From the NCBI GenBank assembly GCA_046758465.1, contig JBHIAG010000001.1, positions 1-59,734 on the forward strand: DNA of 59,734 nt, written 5' to 3'. The notes beneath the pieces were generated by a model that was not told the DNA's origin, did no database searches, and worked only from the letters and a program-made list of their open reading frames with translations. Below are positions 25,802 to 34,743 of the stretch, one piece after another (the first letter of the stretch is position 1; the number at the start of each line of letters is the position of its first letter). Origin of the DNA: JBHIAG01 sp046758465 (lineage in GTDB: Bacteria; Acidobacteriota; Terriglobia; Acidiferrales; 2-02-FULL-67-57). The position numbers and the translations under genes are program-made.

Positions 25802-28240
25802 ATGAGTCGTCAGTTGGCGTCCTTGCTGCTGCAAGCGGGCGTCCTCACCCAGCAGGAACTGGAGGAAGCCCAGGCGCAGGCCACCGAGAGCCGTCGCACA
25901 CTCTTAGACGTCATCGTCACTGAAAAAGCCATTCCGGAAGAGACACTGGCCGAGTGCTTCGCGAAGTACATGAACGTCCCCTATGTGCGCTTGGCGGTGG
26001 CCTTGGTCGAGCCCGAGGTCGTGCGTACCATCTCCGAGGAGTTGGCCCGAAAATATCTCTGCCTCCCGCTGAAGATTGAGGATCAGACAGAGAGAAGCGG
26101 GGCCGGCGAGGGACGGAAGCGGCGGCCCTCGCTGGTGTTGGCGATGGCAAACCCAACCGACTTTGCGGTTATTCAGGACGTGGAGTTCGCTTCGGGGTGC
26201 ACGGTCAAGCCAGTGGTGGCGACGCGTACCGAGGTCCTGGACGCGATCGAGAAATACTATTCGCCAGAGAACTGGCTGGATGATTTTCTTACCAATGTAA
26301 GGGAGACGGATGCATTGGAGGTGATGACTCCGGAGCCGGAGGAGGAAGAGGTGGAGCTGGGGATGGCGGCGCGGAGTCAGGCGGAGCTGCCGCCGGTGGT
26401 GAAGATGGTCAACTTGATCATTCAAGATGGCATCCGGATGGGGGCGAGCGACATTCACATTGAGCCGACGGTAAACGAGCTGCAGGTGCGGACGCGTGTC
26501 GACGGCTTGCTGAGAGATTTCATGCAGGTGCCAAAGTGGTTGCAAGGGCCCGTGGTGTCGCGGTTGAAGATTCTCTCCAAGCTGGACATTGCCGAGCGAC
26601 GCCTGCCGCAAGATGGTCGCATCAAGGTGCAGCTCGAAGGCAATCCGGTGGACCTCCGCGTTTCCACGTTGCCCACGCATTTTGGAGAAAAAGTGGTGCT
26701 CCGAGTGTTGGCCTCCGGTCGGATGGTGTCGTCGACAACAGCGCTGGGGCTGGAGGAAGCAGACTTGGAGGTATTGAAGAGTGCGGTGGCACAGCCACAG
26801 GGGATGATCCTGGTGACCGGTCCGACCTCCAGCGGCAAGACCACCATGCTTTACTCCTTGATCAATGAAAAAAAGTCCACCGCGATTAACATCATCACCG
26901 TCGAAGACCCGATTGAGATTCAACTGGGCGGGATCAACCAAGTCCAGGTCAACACCAAAGCTGGGCTTACCTTTGCCGCATGCCTGCGCTCGATTCTGCG
27001 GCAGGACCCGGATGTGATTCTGGTGGGGGAAATCCGCGACCTGGAGACAGCCGAGATTGCCTTTCACGCCGCGATGACGGGCCACCTGGTTTTGTCCACC
27101 CTGCACACGAACAGCACGGTGGCGACGGTGGTGCGGTTGCACGACCTCGGTATTGATCCCTTTCTGATCGGTTCTTCCGTGAACGTGGTCATGGCGCAGC
27201 GCCTGGTGCGGAGGATCTGCAAGCGCTGCAAAGAAGAGTATCAACCCTCAGACAAAATCTTGGAACGGTTTCAGATCGAAGACACCAGTGACCTGGTCTT
27301 CTATCACGGGCGGGGTTGTGAGGCGTGTGGCAACACGGGCTATGCGGGCCGCATTGGTATCTTCGAGGTCATGCGAATCACGCCCATCCTCAGGGAGTTG
27401 GTGAACCGGAAGGCGTCGGAAACGGACCTGCGGAAGGCGTCGGTGGCGGCGGGCACGACCTTGTTGCTGCAGGATGCCATGAGGAAGGTCAAGATGGGCA
27501 TCACGACCATCGAGGAAGTCTTGCGGGTCATCCAGTTGCAAGAGGACGAAATCATTCGCTGCCCGAACTGCAGCAGCCTGATCAACCTCGACTTTGCGAT
27601 CTGCCCCTACTGTTTGTTCGCGCTCAAGGTATTGTGTGAAGCCTGCAGCCAAGAGTTGAAGCCGGAGTGGCGTATCTGCCCGTACTGTAGCCATCGGGTG
27701 ACGAAGATGAAGATAGTCGGGGAACGCGAGCGCCGCCTGCCTCACATGTTGCCTGCCGCGGGCGGTGGGATCCCCACCCCGACGCCACCCGCCGCCGTGC
27801 CCGGCGCTGCCCCGGCGGTCGGGGGCACGTTGCCGACCAAGCAGGCGCGGATTCTGGTAGTGGACGATGACGAAGCCATTCGCAAACTGGTCACCAAATC
27901 GCTTGCGCAACTCCCGGTTCCGGTCGAGGTCTATACGGCGACGAACGGGTTTGAGGGTGTGGCCGCGGTGGAGTCTTTCCGGCCCGACCTGGTGGTACTG
28001 GATGTGGTGATGCCCGGGATGACGGGTTTTGAAGTCTGCCAGAAACTTCGTAGCAACCTGCAGACAGCTTTCATCCCGATTATGATGCTCACGGGCAACA
28101 CTGACGAGGAAAGTCGGACCCAGGGCTTCCTAGTGGGGACGGACGACTACATGAGCAAGCCCTTCTCCGTTCCGGAACTGCACGCGCGCGTGCTGCGCCT
28201 GCTCCGCCGCACCTACGGCCTGGCGCCTGTGGGCGCATGA
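25802..28240 (+). CDS. PilB/GspE-type secretion ATPase fused to zinc ribbons and a receiver domain
   Basis: An 812-aa ATPase of the type IV pilus/type II secretion family with extra C-terminal domains. Residues about 1-150 are an MshEN/GspE N-terminal domain. The core has Walker A GPTSSGKTT (340-348), Walker B-region DPDVILVGEIRD (about 402-413), and the family's own zinc site CKRC...CEACGNTGYAGR. From residue 587 there are additional CxxC pairs (CPNC, CPYC, CEAC, CPYC), a double zinc ribbon. Residues about 682-805 are a CheY-like receiver with DDDEA, VVLDVVMPG and the Lys in MSKPFS. The ATG at 25802 was chosen over an upstream start that overlaps the previous gene. Its stop overlaps the J-domain gene by 4 bases. 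Confidence 0.88.
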   Translation: MSRQLASLLLQAGVLTQQELEEAQAQATESRRTLLDVIVTEKAIPEETLAECFAKYMNVPYVRLAVALVEPEVVRTISEELARKYLCLPLKIEDQTERSGAGEGRKRRPSLVLAMANPTDFAVIQDVEFASGCTVKPVVATRTEVLDAIEKYYSPENWLDDFLTNVRETDALEVMTPEPEEEEVELGMAARSQAELPPVVKMVNLIIQDGIRMGASDIHIEPTVNELQVRTRVDGLLRDFMQVPKWLQGPVVSRLKILSKLDIAERRLPQDGRIKVQLEGNPVDLRVSTLPTHFGEKVVLRVLASGRMVSSTTALGLEEADLEVLKSAVAQPQGMILVTGPTSSGKTTMLYSLINEKKSTAINIITVEDPIEIQLGGINQVQVNTKAGLTFAACLRSILRQDPDVILVGEIRDLETAEIAFHAAMTGHLVLSTLHTNSTVATVVRLHDLGIDPFLIGSSVNVVMAQRLVRRICKRCKEEYQPSDKILERFQIEDTSDLVFYHGRGCEACGNTGYAGRIGIFEVMRITPILRELVNRKASETDLRKASVAAGTTLLLQDAMRKVKMGITTIEEVLRVIQLQEDEIIRCPNCSSLINLDFAICPYCLFALKVLCEACSQELKPEWRICPYCSHRVTKMKIVGERERRLPHMLPAAGGGIPTPTPPAAVPGAAPAVGGTLPTKQARILVVDDDEAIRKLVTKSLAQLPVPVEVYTATNGFEGVAAVESFRPDLVVLDVVMPGMTGFEVCQKLRSNLQTAFIPIMMLTGNTDEESRTQGFLVGTDDYMSKPFSVPELHARVLRLLRRTYGLAPVGA

Positions 28241-29085
28241 TCAAGGACTACTACTACCTGCTGGGACTGCTTCGCAGCGCCGGGCTGGCTGAAATCAAGC
28301 AGGCCTACCGGAAGCTGGCCGCCTTATACCATCCCGATCGCGTAGCCGGGCAAAGCAAAGAAGCCCTGGAAGAGGCCACGCGAAAGATGATGGAGTTGAA
28401 CGAGGCGTTCAAGATTCTGTCCGACCCGGAGTGCAAGGCGGAGTACGACCAGCAAGTCGAACTCATACCGGAGCGTCCCCTGCCGAGAGCTCGGCGACCC
28501 GCAGCGCCGTCGCCACCGCCGAAGGTGGCCACAGCCCCGGTGCCAAAACCCACGGTAGCGCCTGAGTCTGCGTCAGCCGCAGCCGCCGCGAGCACTGCGC
28601 GCCCGGTGCGCCCGAGGGGGCCGCGGCCGGAGGTACGTGTGGATCCCGAATACGGCGCGCGCCTGAAGGCCGCCGTGAGCCGCGTGCCACTCAAGTGGAG
28701 GGAACAACGCCTGCGCGGCTGGCAGTGGGCCCTGGAGGCGGTGGAGCTACGCCGAAGCGTGTTGGTGGTATACCGTGCCATGGACAGCCTGAGTCTGCTT
28801 TCGGCGCGGGCGTTGCACGCAAGCCTCGAGGCAGTGCGAGAGCAACGAAAGAGTCCGCTGCGCAAGACAAGCATCGTGGCAGCGGTACACATCGGCCGGA
28901 TGATGGATGCGGGGGTGGTACGGGAGCAGCTGCAAGAGCTCGCGACGAGCAGCGAAGGCTTTCTGGGCAGTGTGCAGTTGGTGGTCGTCTTACGGGAGGG
29001 GAAGGGCCAGCCTGTCGTCTTCGGTCACATGAGCGAAGATGCGCGCGTGGCCGAACTCGTGCGCGTTGTGCAGGCGGTGAACTAG
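28237..29085 (+). CDS. J-domain (DnaJ-like) protein
   Basis: A 282-aa protein with an N-terminal J domain (residues 1 to about 70). The invariant HPD is in LYHPDRVAG, with helix-IV-like NEAFKILSDPECKAEYD. A Pro/Ala-rich linker (about 80-125) leads to a C-terminal domain of about 150 residues that I do not recognise. It lacks the G/F-rich and zinc-finger regions of true DnaJ, so it probably recruits DnaK to a specific client. Coupling by a 4-base overlap to the PilB-like ATPase suggests that client is part of the pilus/secretion machinery. Its 3' end overlaps the convergent kinase gene by 4 bases. Confidence 0.82.
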   Translation: MIKDYYYLLGLLRSAGLAEIKQAYRKLAALYHPDRVAGQSKEALEEATRKMMELNEAFKILSDPECKAEYDQQVELIPERPLPRARRPAAPSPPPKVATAPVPKPTVAPESASAAAAASTARPVRPRGPRPEVRVDPEYGARLKAAVSRVPLKWREQRLRGWQWALEAVELRRSVLVVYRAMDSLSLLSARALHASLEAVREQRKSPLRKTSIVAAVHIGRMMDAGVVREQLQELATSSEGFLGSVQLVVVLREGKGQPVVFGHMSEDARVAELVRVVQAVN

Positions 29086-30200
29086 GCGGCAGGGCTTGCG
29101 GGTGCCTGCGGAATCTGGAAGGAAAACCGGCTGCCTTGTCCGGCCTTGCTCTCCACCCAGATTTTTCCCTTGTGCTCCTGTACGAGCGCGTGGGCGATGG
29201 CCAGGCCCAGGCCGGTGCCACCTTTCTTCGGACCTCCTTCCACTTGCTGGAACTTGCCAAAGATCCGGCCGAGTTGGTCGGGCGGGACGCCAGGGCCACG
29301 GTCGATGACAGCGCATTCGACTCCCGCGGGGCGCTGGCGGAGCGCCACGGTGACCGTGCTGCCCGGGGGAGAAAACTTGACGGCGTTGCCGAGCAGATTG
29401 GTGACGATCTGGTCGATGCGGTCCCGGTCGCCCCGGATGTTGGGCAGGGGCTCGGGAGAATCAATTTCCACCTTGACCTTGAATCCGTCGGCGTAGGTCT
29501 TGATGCTGCGGACGCTGCGCTGCACGGAATCCAAGAGACTCATTGGTTGGAGCCTGAGTTGCATCCGCCCGGCCTCGATTTTGGAGAGGTCGAGGATGTC
29601 GTTAATGAGGCGGATCAAGCGCTCACAGCCGCTCTGTGCGATTTCGAGCAACTCGCAGATCTCCCCGCTCACCTCACCGGCGAAGCCGCCCAGGAGGAGG
29701 TCGAGCGAGCCTTTGATGGAAGTCATCGGGGTGCGGAGTTCGTGGGAGGCGATGGAGATAAACTCGGTTTTCATCTGGTCAATTTCTCTTGCCCGCGTAA
29801 CGTCGTGGAAGACGAACATGCGCCCGAGGCGCGTGCCATTGGGCCGGCGCACGGGAACACTGGTCTCTTGCAGGTAGAGGTACTTGTCGGTGCGATACTC
29901 GAGTTCGCTGATGGTGGTGGCCTCGGGGTCGGAGCCAAGGGCCTGCCAGCGGGCACGAAGCGTTTCGGGATTTGCCACGGCTCCGCCCATAATGGCAATC
30001 AGTTCCGCCAGCGGCTTGCCCAGCAAGGTGTCCGGGGTTACGCCGAGCAGGTGCCCGAAGCTGCGATTGGCAAAAGTCAGGCGGGTGTTGGTGTCGACGA
30101 CAAAGATCGCATCGGTGGCTGAGTCCAGCACGGCGCGCACGGCCTTGACGTCTTCGGCCAGCGAAGTTGCGCGTATCCCTTTGGGCCTGCGAGCAGTCAT
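29082..30200 (-). CDS. PAS-domain sensor histidine kinase
   Basis: A 372-aa histidine kinase with no membrane segment, so probably cytoplasmic. A PAS domain occupies about residues 20-135 (LDSATDAIFVVDTNTRLTFANRSF). The HisKA box has SHELRTPMTSIKGSL with the phospho-accepting His at about residue 153. The HATPase domain has N, G1 and G2 boxes (LLGNAVKFS, VIDRGPGVPPDQLG, GGTGLGLAIAHALV). It ends in an Ala/Pro-rich tail. It lies 24 bp downstream of a single-domain response regulator on the same strand, forming a likely two-component pair. Confidence 0.9.
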   Translation of the reverse strand: MTARRPKGIRATSLAEDVKAVRAVLDSATDAIFVVDTNTRLTFANRSFGHLLGVTPDTLLGKPLAELIAIMGGAVANPETLRARWQALGSDPEATTISELEYRTDKYLYLQETSVPVRRPNGTRLGRMFVFHDVTRAREIDQMKTEFISIASHELRTPMTSIKGSLDLLLGGFAGEVSGEICELLEIAQSGCERLIRLINDILDLSKIEAGRMQLRLQPMSLLDSVQRSVRSIKTYADGFKVKVEIDSPEPLPNIRGDRDRIDQIVTNLLGNAVKFSPPGSTVTVALRQRPAGVECAVIDRGPGVPPDQLGRIFGKFQQVEGGPKKGGTGLGLAIAHALVQEHKGKIWVESKAGQGSRFSFQIPQAPASPAA

Positions 30201-30224
30201 GCACTGGATTCCGTATGGCTGGGA

Positions 30225-30626
30225 CTACGCACCGGTGTCGGGCTCAAGTCCTGCACGCTGCAGCAGATCGACGACCTGGGCTCGCAGCTTGAGCGGGTCG
30301 AACGGCTTAGTGAGATAGCCGATCGCTCCCAAGGCCAGCCCTCGGTGAGTTTCGTGCTCTTGGACACTGGCGGTCAAGAAAATAATGGGGATGGCGGCGG
30401 TGACCGGGTCGGCTTTGAGCCGCTGGCAGGCCTCATAGCCGTCGAGTCGTGGCATCTTGGCATCCAACAAGATGACATCCGGGCGAGCGGCTCGGGCCAG
30501 CGCCAAACACTCCTCACCATCCCGCGCCACCAGAATCTCCCAGCTACCGCCGCGACTCAGGCTCATGTGAGCCAGCCGGCGAATGTCCTCCTCATCTTCC
30601 GCTAGCAGGACTTTCTTGACGGTCAA
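30225..30626 (-). CDS. Single-domain response regulator
   Basis: A 133-aa CheY-like receiver without an output domain. The acidic pair is in LLAEDEED, the phospho-acceptor Asp in VILLDAKMPRLDG, the Thr in IIFLTAS and the Lys in YLTKPFDPLKL. It probably acts through protein contacts or as a phosphorelay intermediate, with the downstream histidine kinase as partner. The start appears to be TTG (TTG ACC GTC AAG); I see no in-frame ATG upstream. Confidence 0.86.
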   Translation of the reverse strand: MTVKKVLLAEDEEDIRRLAHMSLSRGGSWEILVARDGEECLALARAARPDVILLDAKMPRLDGYEACQRLKADPVTAAIPIIFLTASVQEHETHRGLALGAIGYLTKPFDPLKLRAQVVDLLQRAGLEPDTGA

Positions 30627-30919
30627 GGTCTGGGTGCCTCGTGCACCTGGGCTCCATTGTGCCGATTGCCGCGCAGTTAGGCAAGCGGTGGCTGTGGGGA
30701 TGCCGGAAGCGGCTTGGTCTTGCCATAGTTTTTATGGTATGAGAGAAGCGGAATTGTACGAAGGAGAACGGGCAGAGGAGAAATGACGACCAGCAAGTCC
30801 TCTTTCATCTTCTCCAACAACTGTGTTGGCGCCTCATAGCAAGTTTCCACAGAGGTGGTTGATCGAGGGGATTTGTGTGCGCGCAAGTTGATTTTCAGCC
30901 CTAAGGAGAGCAGCAACCT
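30627..30919. other. Non-coding gap between divergent regulator and FNR genes
   Basis: I see no convincing gene in these 293 bases. They should hold the promoters of the regulator-kinase pair (reverse) and of the reductase (forward), but no clear -35/-10 pair stands out. A small palindrome CCATAGTTTTTATGG lies near 30725-30740. AAGGAGAGC before 30920 is the reductase ribosome-binding site. Confidence 0.5.
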
Positions 30920-31681
30920 ATGGCAGAACTTAGCGACAAGTTTAGCAAAGCGGTGATTACGGAGCGGCGGGACTTCTCGCACGATCTCTGGGCGGTGCGG
31001 GTGCAGGCGGAGAACAAGGTTCCTTTCAAGCCGGGGCAATACGCCACCTTTGGAGTGGTGGAAGGCGGAAAAGTCATCGAGCGGCCCTATTCCATCGTCT
31101 CGTCGCCGTATGAAGACACGCTGGAATTTTTCATTGAGCTGGTGCCGGAAGGGGAGTTGACGCCCCGGTTACACAAGCTCAACGTCGGCGCCGAACTGGT
31201 CATGCGCAAGGTGGCGAAAGGACGGTTCACGCTCGACCAGAAGAGCGGGCACAAAAAACACTTTCTGGTGTCCACGGTGACGGGTGTAGCGCCCTACTGC
31301 AGCTATATTCGTACTCTGCACCGGGATTGGAAGGAGGGTAAATTCCCCGCGGGATTCGAGATTTTCGTACTCCAGGGGGCGAGTCGCTCCTGGGAGTTCG
31401 GCTACCGGGAGGAACTGGAACGGCTCGCGGCCGAAGTCCCCTGGCTCACCTACGTTCCCACGGTCAGCCGGCCGTGGGAAGATAGGGGCTGGAAGGGTGA
31501 GGTAGGCCGCTGCGAAGACGTCCTGCGCAAATACGCGGACAAATTTGCGCTCTCCCCCGAAGACACTACCGGCTACCTGTGCGGCCACCCGCAGATGACC
31601 GAGAACAGCAAAGGGATCTTGCAGCGGCGGGGTTTCCCGAAGGAGTTGCTGCGGGAAGAGCAGTATTGGGTACAGAAATAG
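30920..31681 (+). CDS. Ferredoxin/flavodoxin-NADP(+) reductase
   Basis: A 253-aa FAD-dependent reductase of the FNR superfamily that moves electrons between NADPH and ferredoxin or flavodoxin. The FAD-binding motif RPYSIVSSP is at about residues 54-62. The pyridine-nucleotide region has STVTGVAPYCSYIRTL, with TVTG where many homologues have GTG. YLCGHPQMT lies near the C-terminus, followed by the family ending EEQYWVQK. The short form (about 250 aa) matches bacterial Fpr enzymes. AAGGAGAGC lies upstream of the ATG. Confidence 0.88.
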   Translation: MAELSDKFSKAVITERRDFSHDLWAVRVQAENKVPFKPGQYATFGVVEGGKVIERPYSIVSSPYEDTLEFFIELVPEGELTPRLHKLNVGAELVMRKVAKGRFTLDQKSGHKKHFLVSTVTGVAPYCSYIRTLHRDWKEGKFPAGFEIFVLQGASRSWEFGYREELERLAAEVPWLTYVPTVSRPWEDRGWKGEVGRCEDVLRKYADKFALSPEDTTGYLCGHPQMTENSKGILQRRGFPKELLREEQYWVQK

Positions 31682-31688
31682 TCCCGCC

Positions 31689-31916
31689 TTACTCGATCAC
31701 GATATGGGTGTCGGTGGACTCGACGCCGTCGATGGCCTGCAGGCGGGCCAGCACGGTCTCGGCCAGGGATTTTTCGTCTCTGACCTCGACGAAGGTGAAG
31801 ACGTCGGGCCGACCCCAGCAAGCGTGGACTCCTCTCACCTCTGAGATCCCTTGAACTTTTTTAACCACATCACGGGCCTTGCCGGCTCGGACGTTGATGA
31901 GCACGTAGGCTTTCAT
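31689..31916 (-). CDS. Lrp/AsnC-type ligand-binding (RAM) domain protein
   Basis: A 75-aa protein consisting only of the Lrp/AsnC effector-binding (RAM) domain, without a DNA-binding part. The pattern KAYVLINVRAGKARDVVKKV..I.EV.GVHACWGRPDVFTFVEV then THIVIE is the alpha/beta sandwich of this family. Such stand-alone domains are common and may bind amino acids or form multimers. The ATG at 31916 follows GGGGGAGGAATC, a strong ribosome-binding sequence. The longer ORF start is rejected. It is convergent with the FNR gene, 7 bases apart. Confidence 0.87.
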   Translation of the reverse strand: MKAYVLINVRAGKARDVVKKVQGISEVRGVHACWGRPDVFTFVEVRDEKSLAETVLARLQAIDGVESTDTHIVIE

Positions 31917-31945
31917 AAGTGATTCCTCCCCCAAAACTGAAGCTG

Positions 31946-31975
31946 ATTCTACCGCGAAAGCACGTGCCGAGCCAA
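31946..31975 (-). promoter_or_regulatory. Promoter of the RAM-domain gene
   Basis: On the reverse strand TTGGCT (31975-31970) and TAGAAT (31951-31946) have an 18-base spacer, about 30 bases from the ATG. Confidence 0.55.
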
Positions 31976-32515
31976 TCAGTTTGGTGCGGCAGTCCCCGAG
32001 CAGTGTGGGTGGGTTGTGGATGGAACCTTGTGGCGGGGCCGCGGGAGTGCCGAAGTGGAACACCCGCGCGAGGCGGGGCAGGGATTCTCAAGATGTTCAC
32101 TATGTTCATGGTGTTCATCGTGTTCATGGTTATTAGACGGGGCGGAAGGAATGTGCTAGGTGGAAGGCCGGAGGCGGGAAGGAATGCCTCTCCGGCAGCG
32201 GGTGCCCCTCGACTACGCTCGGGGTAAACAGAGCACCTCTTCCAAACTGCGGGGTAAGGGTGGCGCGAGGTGACGAATGGGGATTAGTCGGCGGCTGCAA
32301 CTGTTTGCTAGGAAGGGGCTTGGCTGCACCAAGCGGGGAGGGGGAGGGAAAGAAAACACGGAAGAAACATGGCAAGGAACTAGGTTCTTTTCTCCAAGGT
32401 CGATCTTTTCAGCTAGTTACATTAGTCTCTGCCGCCATACTCCCTCCCCCCTCTTCCGGCAGGAAGTCGAAGATGTGGGTATCGCCGGAGGAAGCGGGTG
32501 TGGTGCCGTGCGGCC
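31976..32515. other. Gene-free stretch
   Basis: No coding region is supported here. It contains one copy of the interspersed 9-bp-repeat element (32081-32145, listed separately) and several short GC-rich inverted repeats, for example CCCGC/GCGGG around 32063-32078 and GCTTGG/CCAAGC around 32319-32335. Short ORFs in this stretch have poor codon patterns. Confidence 0.6.
32081..32145 (-). repeat. Interspersed element with 9-bp tandem repeats, copy 1
   Basis: TGTTCA recurs at 32094, 32103, 32112 and 32121, exactly 9 bp apart. Read on the reverse strand, this core of RTGAACAYS units is preceded by CCGCCCCGTCTAATAA and followed by CTTGAGAATCCCT. The same flanks surround a second copy on the forward strand at 38036-38110, so this is a defined element with conserved edges and a variable number of repeat units, not a chance microsatellite. 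Confidence 0.82.
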
Positions 32516-32896
32516 TCAAGGGCGGAGCGGGGAGTCGGGCCGTTCGCCGCAGCGGAGGGAGAGTTCGGCTCCCTCAGGGGCCAGCCCGAGACACTCGAAG
32601 AGATTGCGGACGCACTGCCCCAGGCGGTCGCCCTGGTAGCCGACGCGTTCGCACTCGTCCACCAGGCGTCGTGCCCATTCGGCCACCTGGTCGGCGACCC
32701 GGAGGGCAAGCGGGGCAGGCGGGTCCTCGGGGTAGGGGCGGAGCAAGCGGTCGATGGCGGTGAGGATATCGGGGAGGCGAGTCTCCTGGTAGGGGCAGGG
32801 AGATTGCTGGTATTGCAGCCAGCGCACAATGCGGCTCAGTACGGTATGGGCATGGGGAAGATTGATGTAGGCATAGCGGCTCGTGGGTTCAGGCAT
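32516..32896 (-). CDS. Hypothetical protein, 126 aa
   Basis: I do not recognise this protein. It is a soluble, helical product of 126 aa with no signal peptide. It contains Y-I-N-L-P-H-A-H-T near the N-terminus, LPDILTAIDRLLRPYPEDPP, and a helix ending CERVGYQGDRLGQCVRNLFECLG. Three Cys occur in the last half. GGAAAGGA lies upstream of the ATG on the reverse strand, and codon use resembles the neighbours, which favours a real gene. It is divergent from sppA. Confidence 0.6.
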   Translation of the reverse strand: MPEPTSRYAYINLPHAHTVLSRIVRWLQYQQSPCPYQETRLPDILTAIDRLLRPYPEDPPAPLALRVADQVAEWARRLVDECERVGYQGDRLGQCVRNLFECLGLAPEGAELSLRCGERPDSPLRP

Positions 32897-32955
32897 CGAA
32901 GGCGGTCCTTTCCATTGTAGCGTGGATGAGGGTGGCGGGGGAGTGCGTCCCGGGG

Positions 32956-32984
32956 TTGATTGCGGCTGCGACCCGCTCTAAGAT
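32956..32984 (+). promoter_or_regulatory. Promoter of sppA
   Basis: TTGATT (32956-32961) and TAAGAT (32979-32984) with a 17-base spacer lie 28 bases before the sppA ATG at 33012; GGAGG lies between. Confidence 0.6.
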
Positions 32985-33011
32985 GGCTTTCACTCTAAGC
33001 GGAGGTTTCTC

Positions 33012-34709
33012 ATGGTGCGAAAGCGAACAAAAGTGATCGTGGGGATTTTGCTGGTACTGCTGGTGCTGGTGATCCTGGCGCGTCAATTGGGGCGCCGCAT
33101 TCCCTCGCAGACGGTGCTGGAGGTGCGGTTGGGCGGAACGATAGCCGAGGAGCCCCCCGTGGATATGCAGGCGCGGATGTGGACAGGAGACGTGCTGGTG
33201 CTGCAGGACGTCTTGGAAGCGCTGGAGCGTGCCCGCACCGACGAGCGCATTGCCGGGGTACTGGTTCGCATCCATCCTTTCGATATGAACATGGCGAAAA
33301 TCCAGGAGCTGCGCGCGAAGATCGAAGAGTTCAACCAAAGCGGGAAATTTTCTCTGGCCTTCGTGGAGTTTGCAGACAACACCATGTACTACCTGGCTAC
33401 CGCCTGCCACGAAATCTATCTGGTGCCCACGAGCCAACTGGGCCTGGTGGGCTTGATGGCGCATACGACCTTCATCCGTGGCACGCTCGACAAGCTGCGC
33501 ATCTACCCGGACTTCTACCACATTGCCGAGTACAAGACGGCCAAAAATCTCCTGACGGAGAAACAATTCACGCGCGCGCATCGAGAGGTGGTCACGGACC
33601 TGTTGCGGGGCTGGGGTGAGCAGTTCGTCGAAGGGATTGCCGTGGGTCGGCAACTACAGCCGGCCGAAGTTGAGAGGCAAATCCGCAAAGGGCCCTACAG
33701 CGCCGCAGAGGCGAAAGCGGCAGGGCTGGTGGATGGTCTGCTCTACGCCGACCAGTTACGCGAGGTTCTGCAAAAGAAGACCGGGACGGAGCAGCCCCTT
33801 ACCATAACGGTCGGAGACTACCTGGGACTTACAGAGCGCTACGGGCGACACAAGATTGCGATCGTGCACGCCACGGGTGCCATCGATGTCGGCCGGAGCC
33901 GCTTCGACCCGGCGCTGGGCCTTACGATGGGTTCGGACACGGTGGCCGCGTCCCTGCGCGCGGCGCGGAAAGATGAGTTGGTCAAGGCGATTGTCTTTCG
34001 AGTGGACAGCCCCGGGGGTTCGGCGATTGCCTCAGAAATCATTCGCCGCGAAGTGGCCCTGGCACGGGAACAGAAGCCGGTGGTGGCGTCGATGTCGGAC
34101 GTGGCGGGTTCGGGCGGCTATTGGATTGCGATGTCGGCGAACAAAATCGTCGCCCAGCCAGGAACCCTGACGGGCTCGCTGGGCGTGGTGTTCGGCAAGC
34201 TGAACCTGCGCGGGTTCTATGAGTTACTGGGGCTGAGCAAAGACGAGGTGATGACGACCGAAAACTCCAGCCTGCTCTATCCCTTCCAGAACTTCACACG
34301 CGCACAACGCGAGATCGTCCGGAAGTTAATGCGGCAGGTCTATGACGACTTTCTGGCTGGGGTCTCCGAGGGTCGCAATTTGCCGGTGGAGGAAGTGGAT
34401 CGGATCGGCAAAGGGCGTGTCTGGCTGGGCGCGAAGGCCAAAGAATTGGGGCTGGTGGACGAGTTAGGCGGACTCGAGCGGGCCGTAGCCCTGGCCAAGG
34501 AGCTGGCCAACATCCCGGCCGAAGAAAGCGTCAGCTACGTCATCTACCCGCGGCCGAAAACGACCTGGGATCAGTTTTTGGAGTTGTGGGGCACGGTGGC
34601 CCATCCACAACCCGGCGGCGGGTTGCGGGGCTGGTTCGATCCAGCCAACTCCTTGCTGGCGCGCCAGACGGTGATGGCGCTGATGCCGTTCGAGCTGAAA
34701 CTGCGCTAG
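33012..34709 (+). CDS. sppA: Signal peptide peptidase SppA, long (67K) type
   Basis: SppA is a membrane-anchored serine protease that degrades cleaved signal peptides. The 565-aa protein has an N-terminal membrane anchor (about residues 8-24) and two tandem ClpP-like domains, as in the E. coli 67-kDa form. The catalytic Lys is predicted at Lys175 (YKTAKNLLTEKQ) in the first domain and the nucleophile at Ser367 (AGSGGYWIA) in the second. VFRVDSPGGSA and LTGSLGVVFGK also match. GGAGG precedes the ATG. The last codons CTG CGC TAG form one arm of an inverted repeat shared with the convergent nadD. Confidence 0.94.
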   Translation: MVRKRTKVIVGILLVLLVLVILARQLGRRIPSQTVLEVRLGGTIAEEPPVDMQARMWTGDVLVLQDVLEALERARTDERIAGVLVRIHPFDMNMAKIQELRAKIEEFNQSGKFSLAFVEFADNTMYYLATACHEIYLVPTSQLGLVGLMAHTTFIRGTLDKLRIYPDFYHIAEYKTAKNLLTEKQFTRAHREVVTDLLRGWGEQFVEGIAVGRQLQPAEVERQIRKGPYSAAEAKAAGLVDGLLYADQLREVLQKKTGTEQPLTITVGDYLGLTERYGRHKIAIVHATGAIDVGRSRFDPALGLTMGSDTVAASLRAARKDELVKAIVFRVDSPGGSAIASEIIRREVALAREQKPVVASMSDVAGSGGYWIAMSANKIVAQPGTLTGSLGVVFGKLNLRGFYELLGLSKDEVMTTENSSLLYPFQNFTRAQREIVRKLMRQVYDDFLAGVSEGRNLPVEEVDRIGKGRVWLGAKAKELGLVDELGGLERAVALAKELANIPAEESVSYVIYPRPKTTWDQFLELWGTVAHPQPGGGLRGWFDPANSLLARQTVMALMPFELKLR

Positions 34710-34743
34710 ATTGTTCGGCAGCCTGTCGCTCTGTCTAGCGCAG
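34701..34743. repeat. Inverted repeat spanning both stop codons of convergent sppA and nadD
   Basis: CTGCGCTAGA (34701-34710) and TCTAGCGCAG (34734-34743) are perfect 10-bp arms around a 23-base spacer. Each arm contains the final Leu-Arg-stop of its gene, so both proteins end in LR. A bidirectional transcription-termination role is possible, but no T run follows. Confidence 0.65.

Noticed and set aside
28695..30122. 475-codon forward frame overlapping the J-domain and kinase genes
   Set aside because: It runs out of frame through the J-domain gene and antisense to the kinase, with Gly/Ala/Arg-rich composition and no domain.
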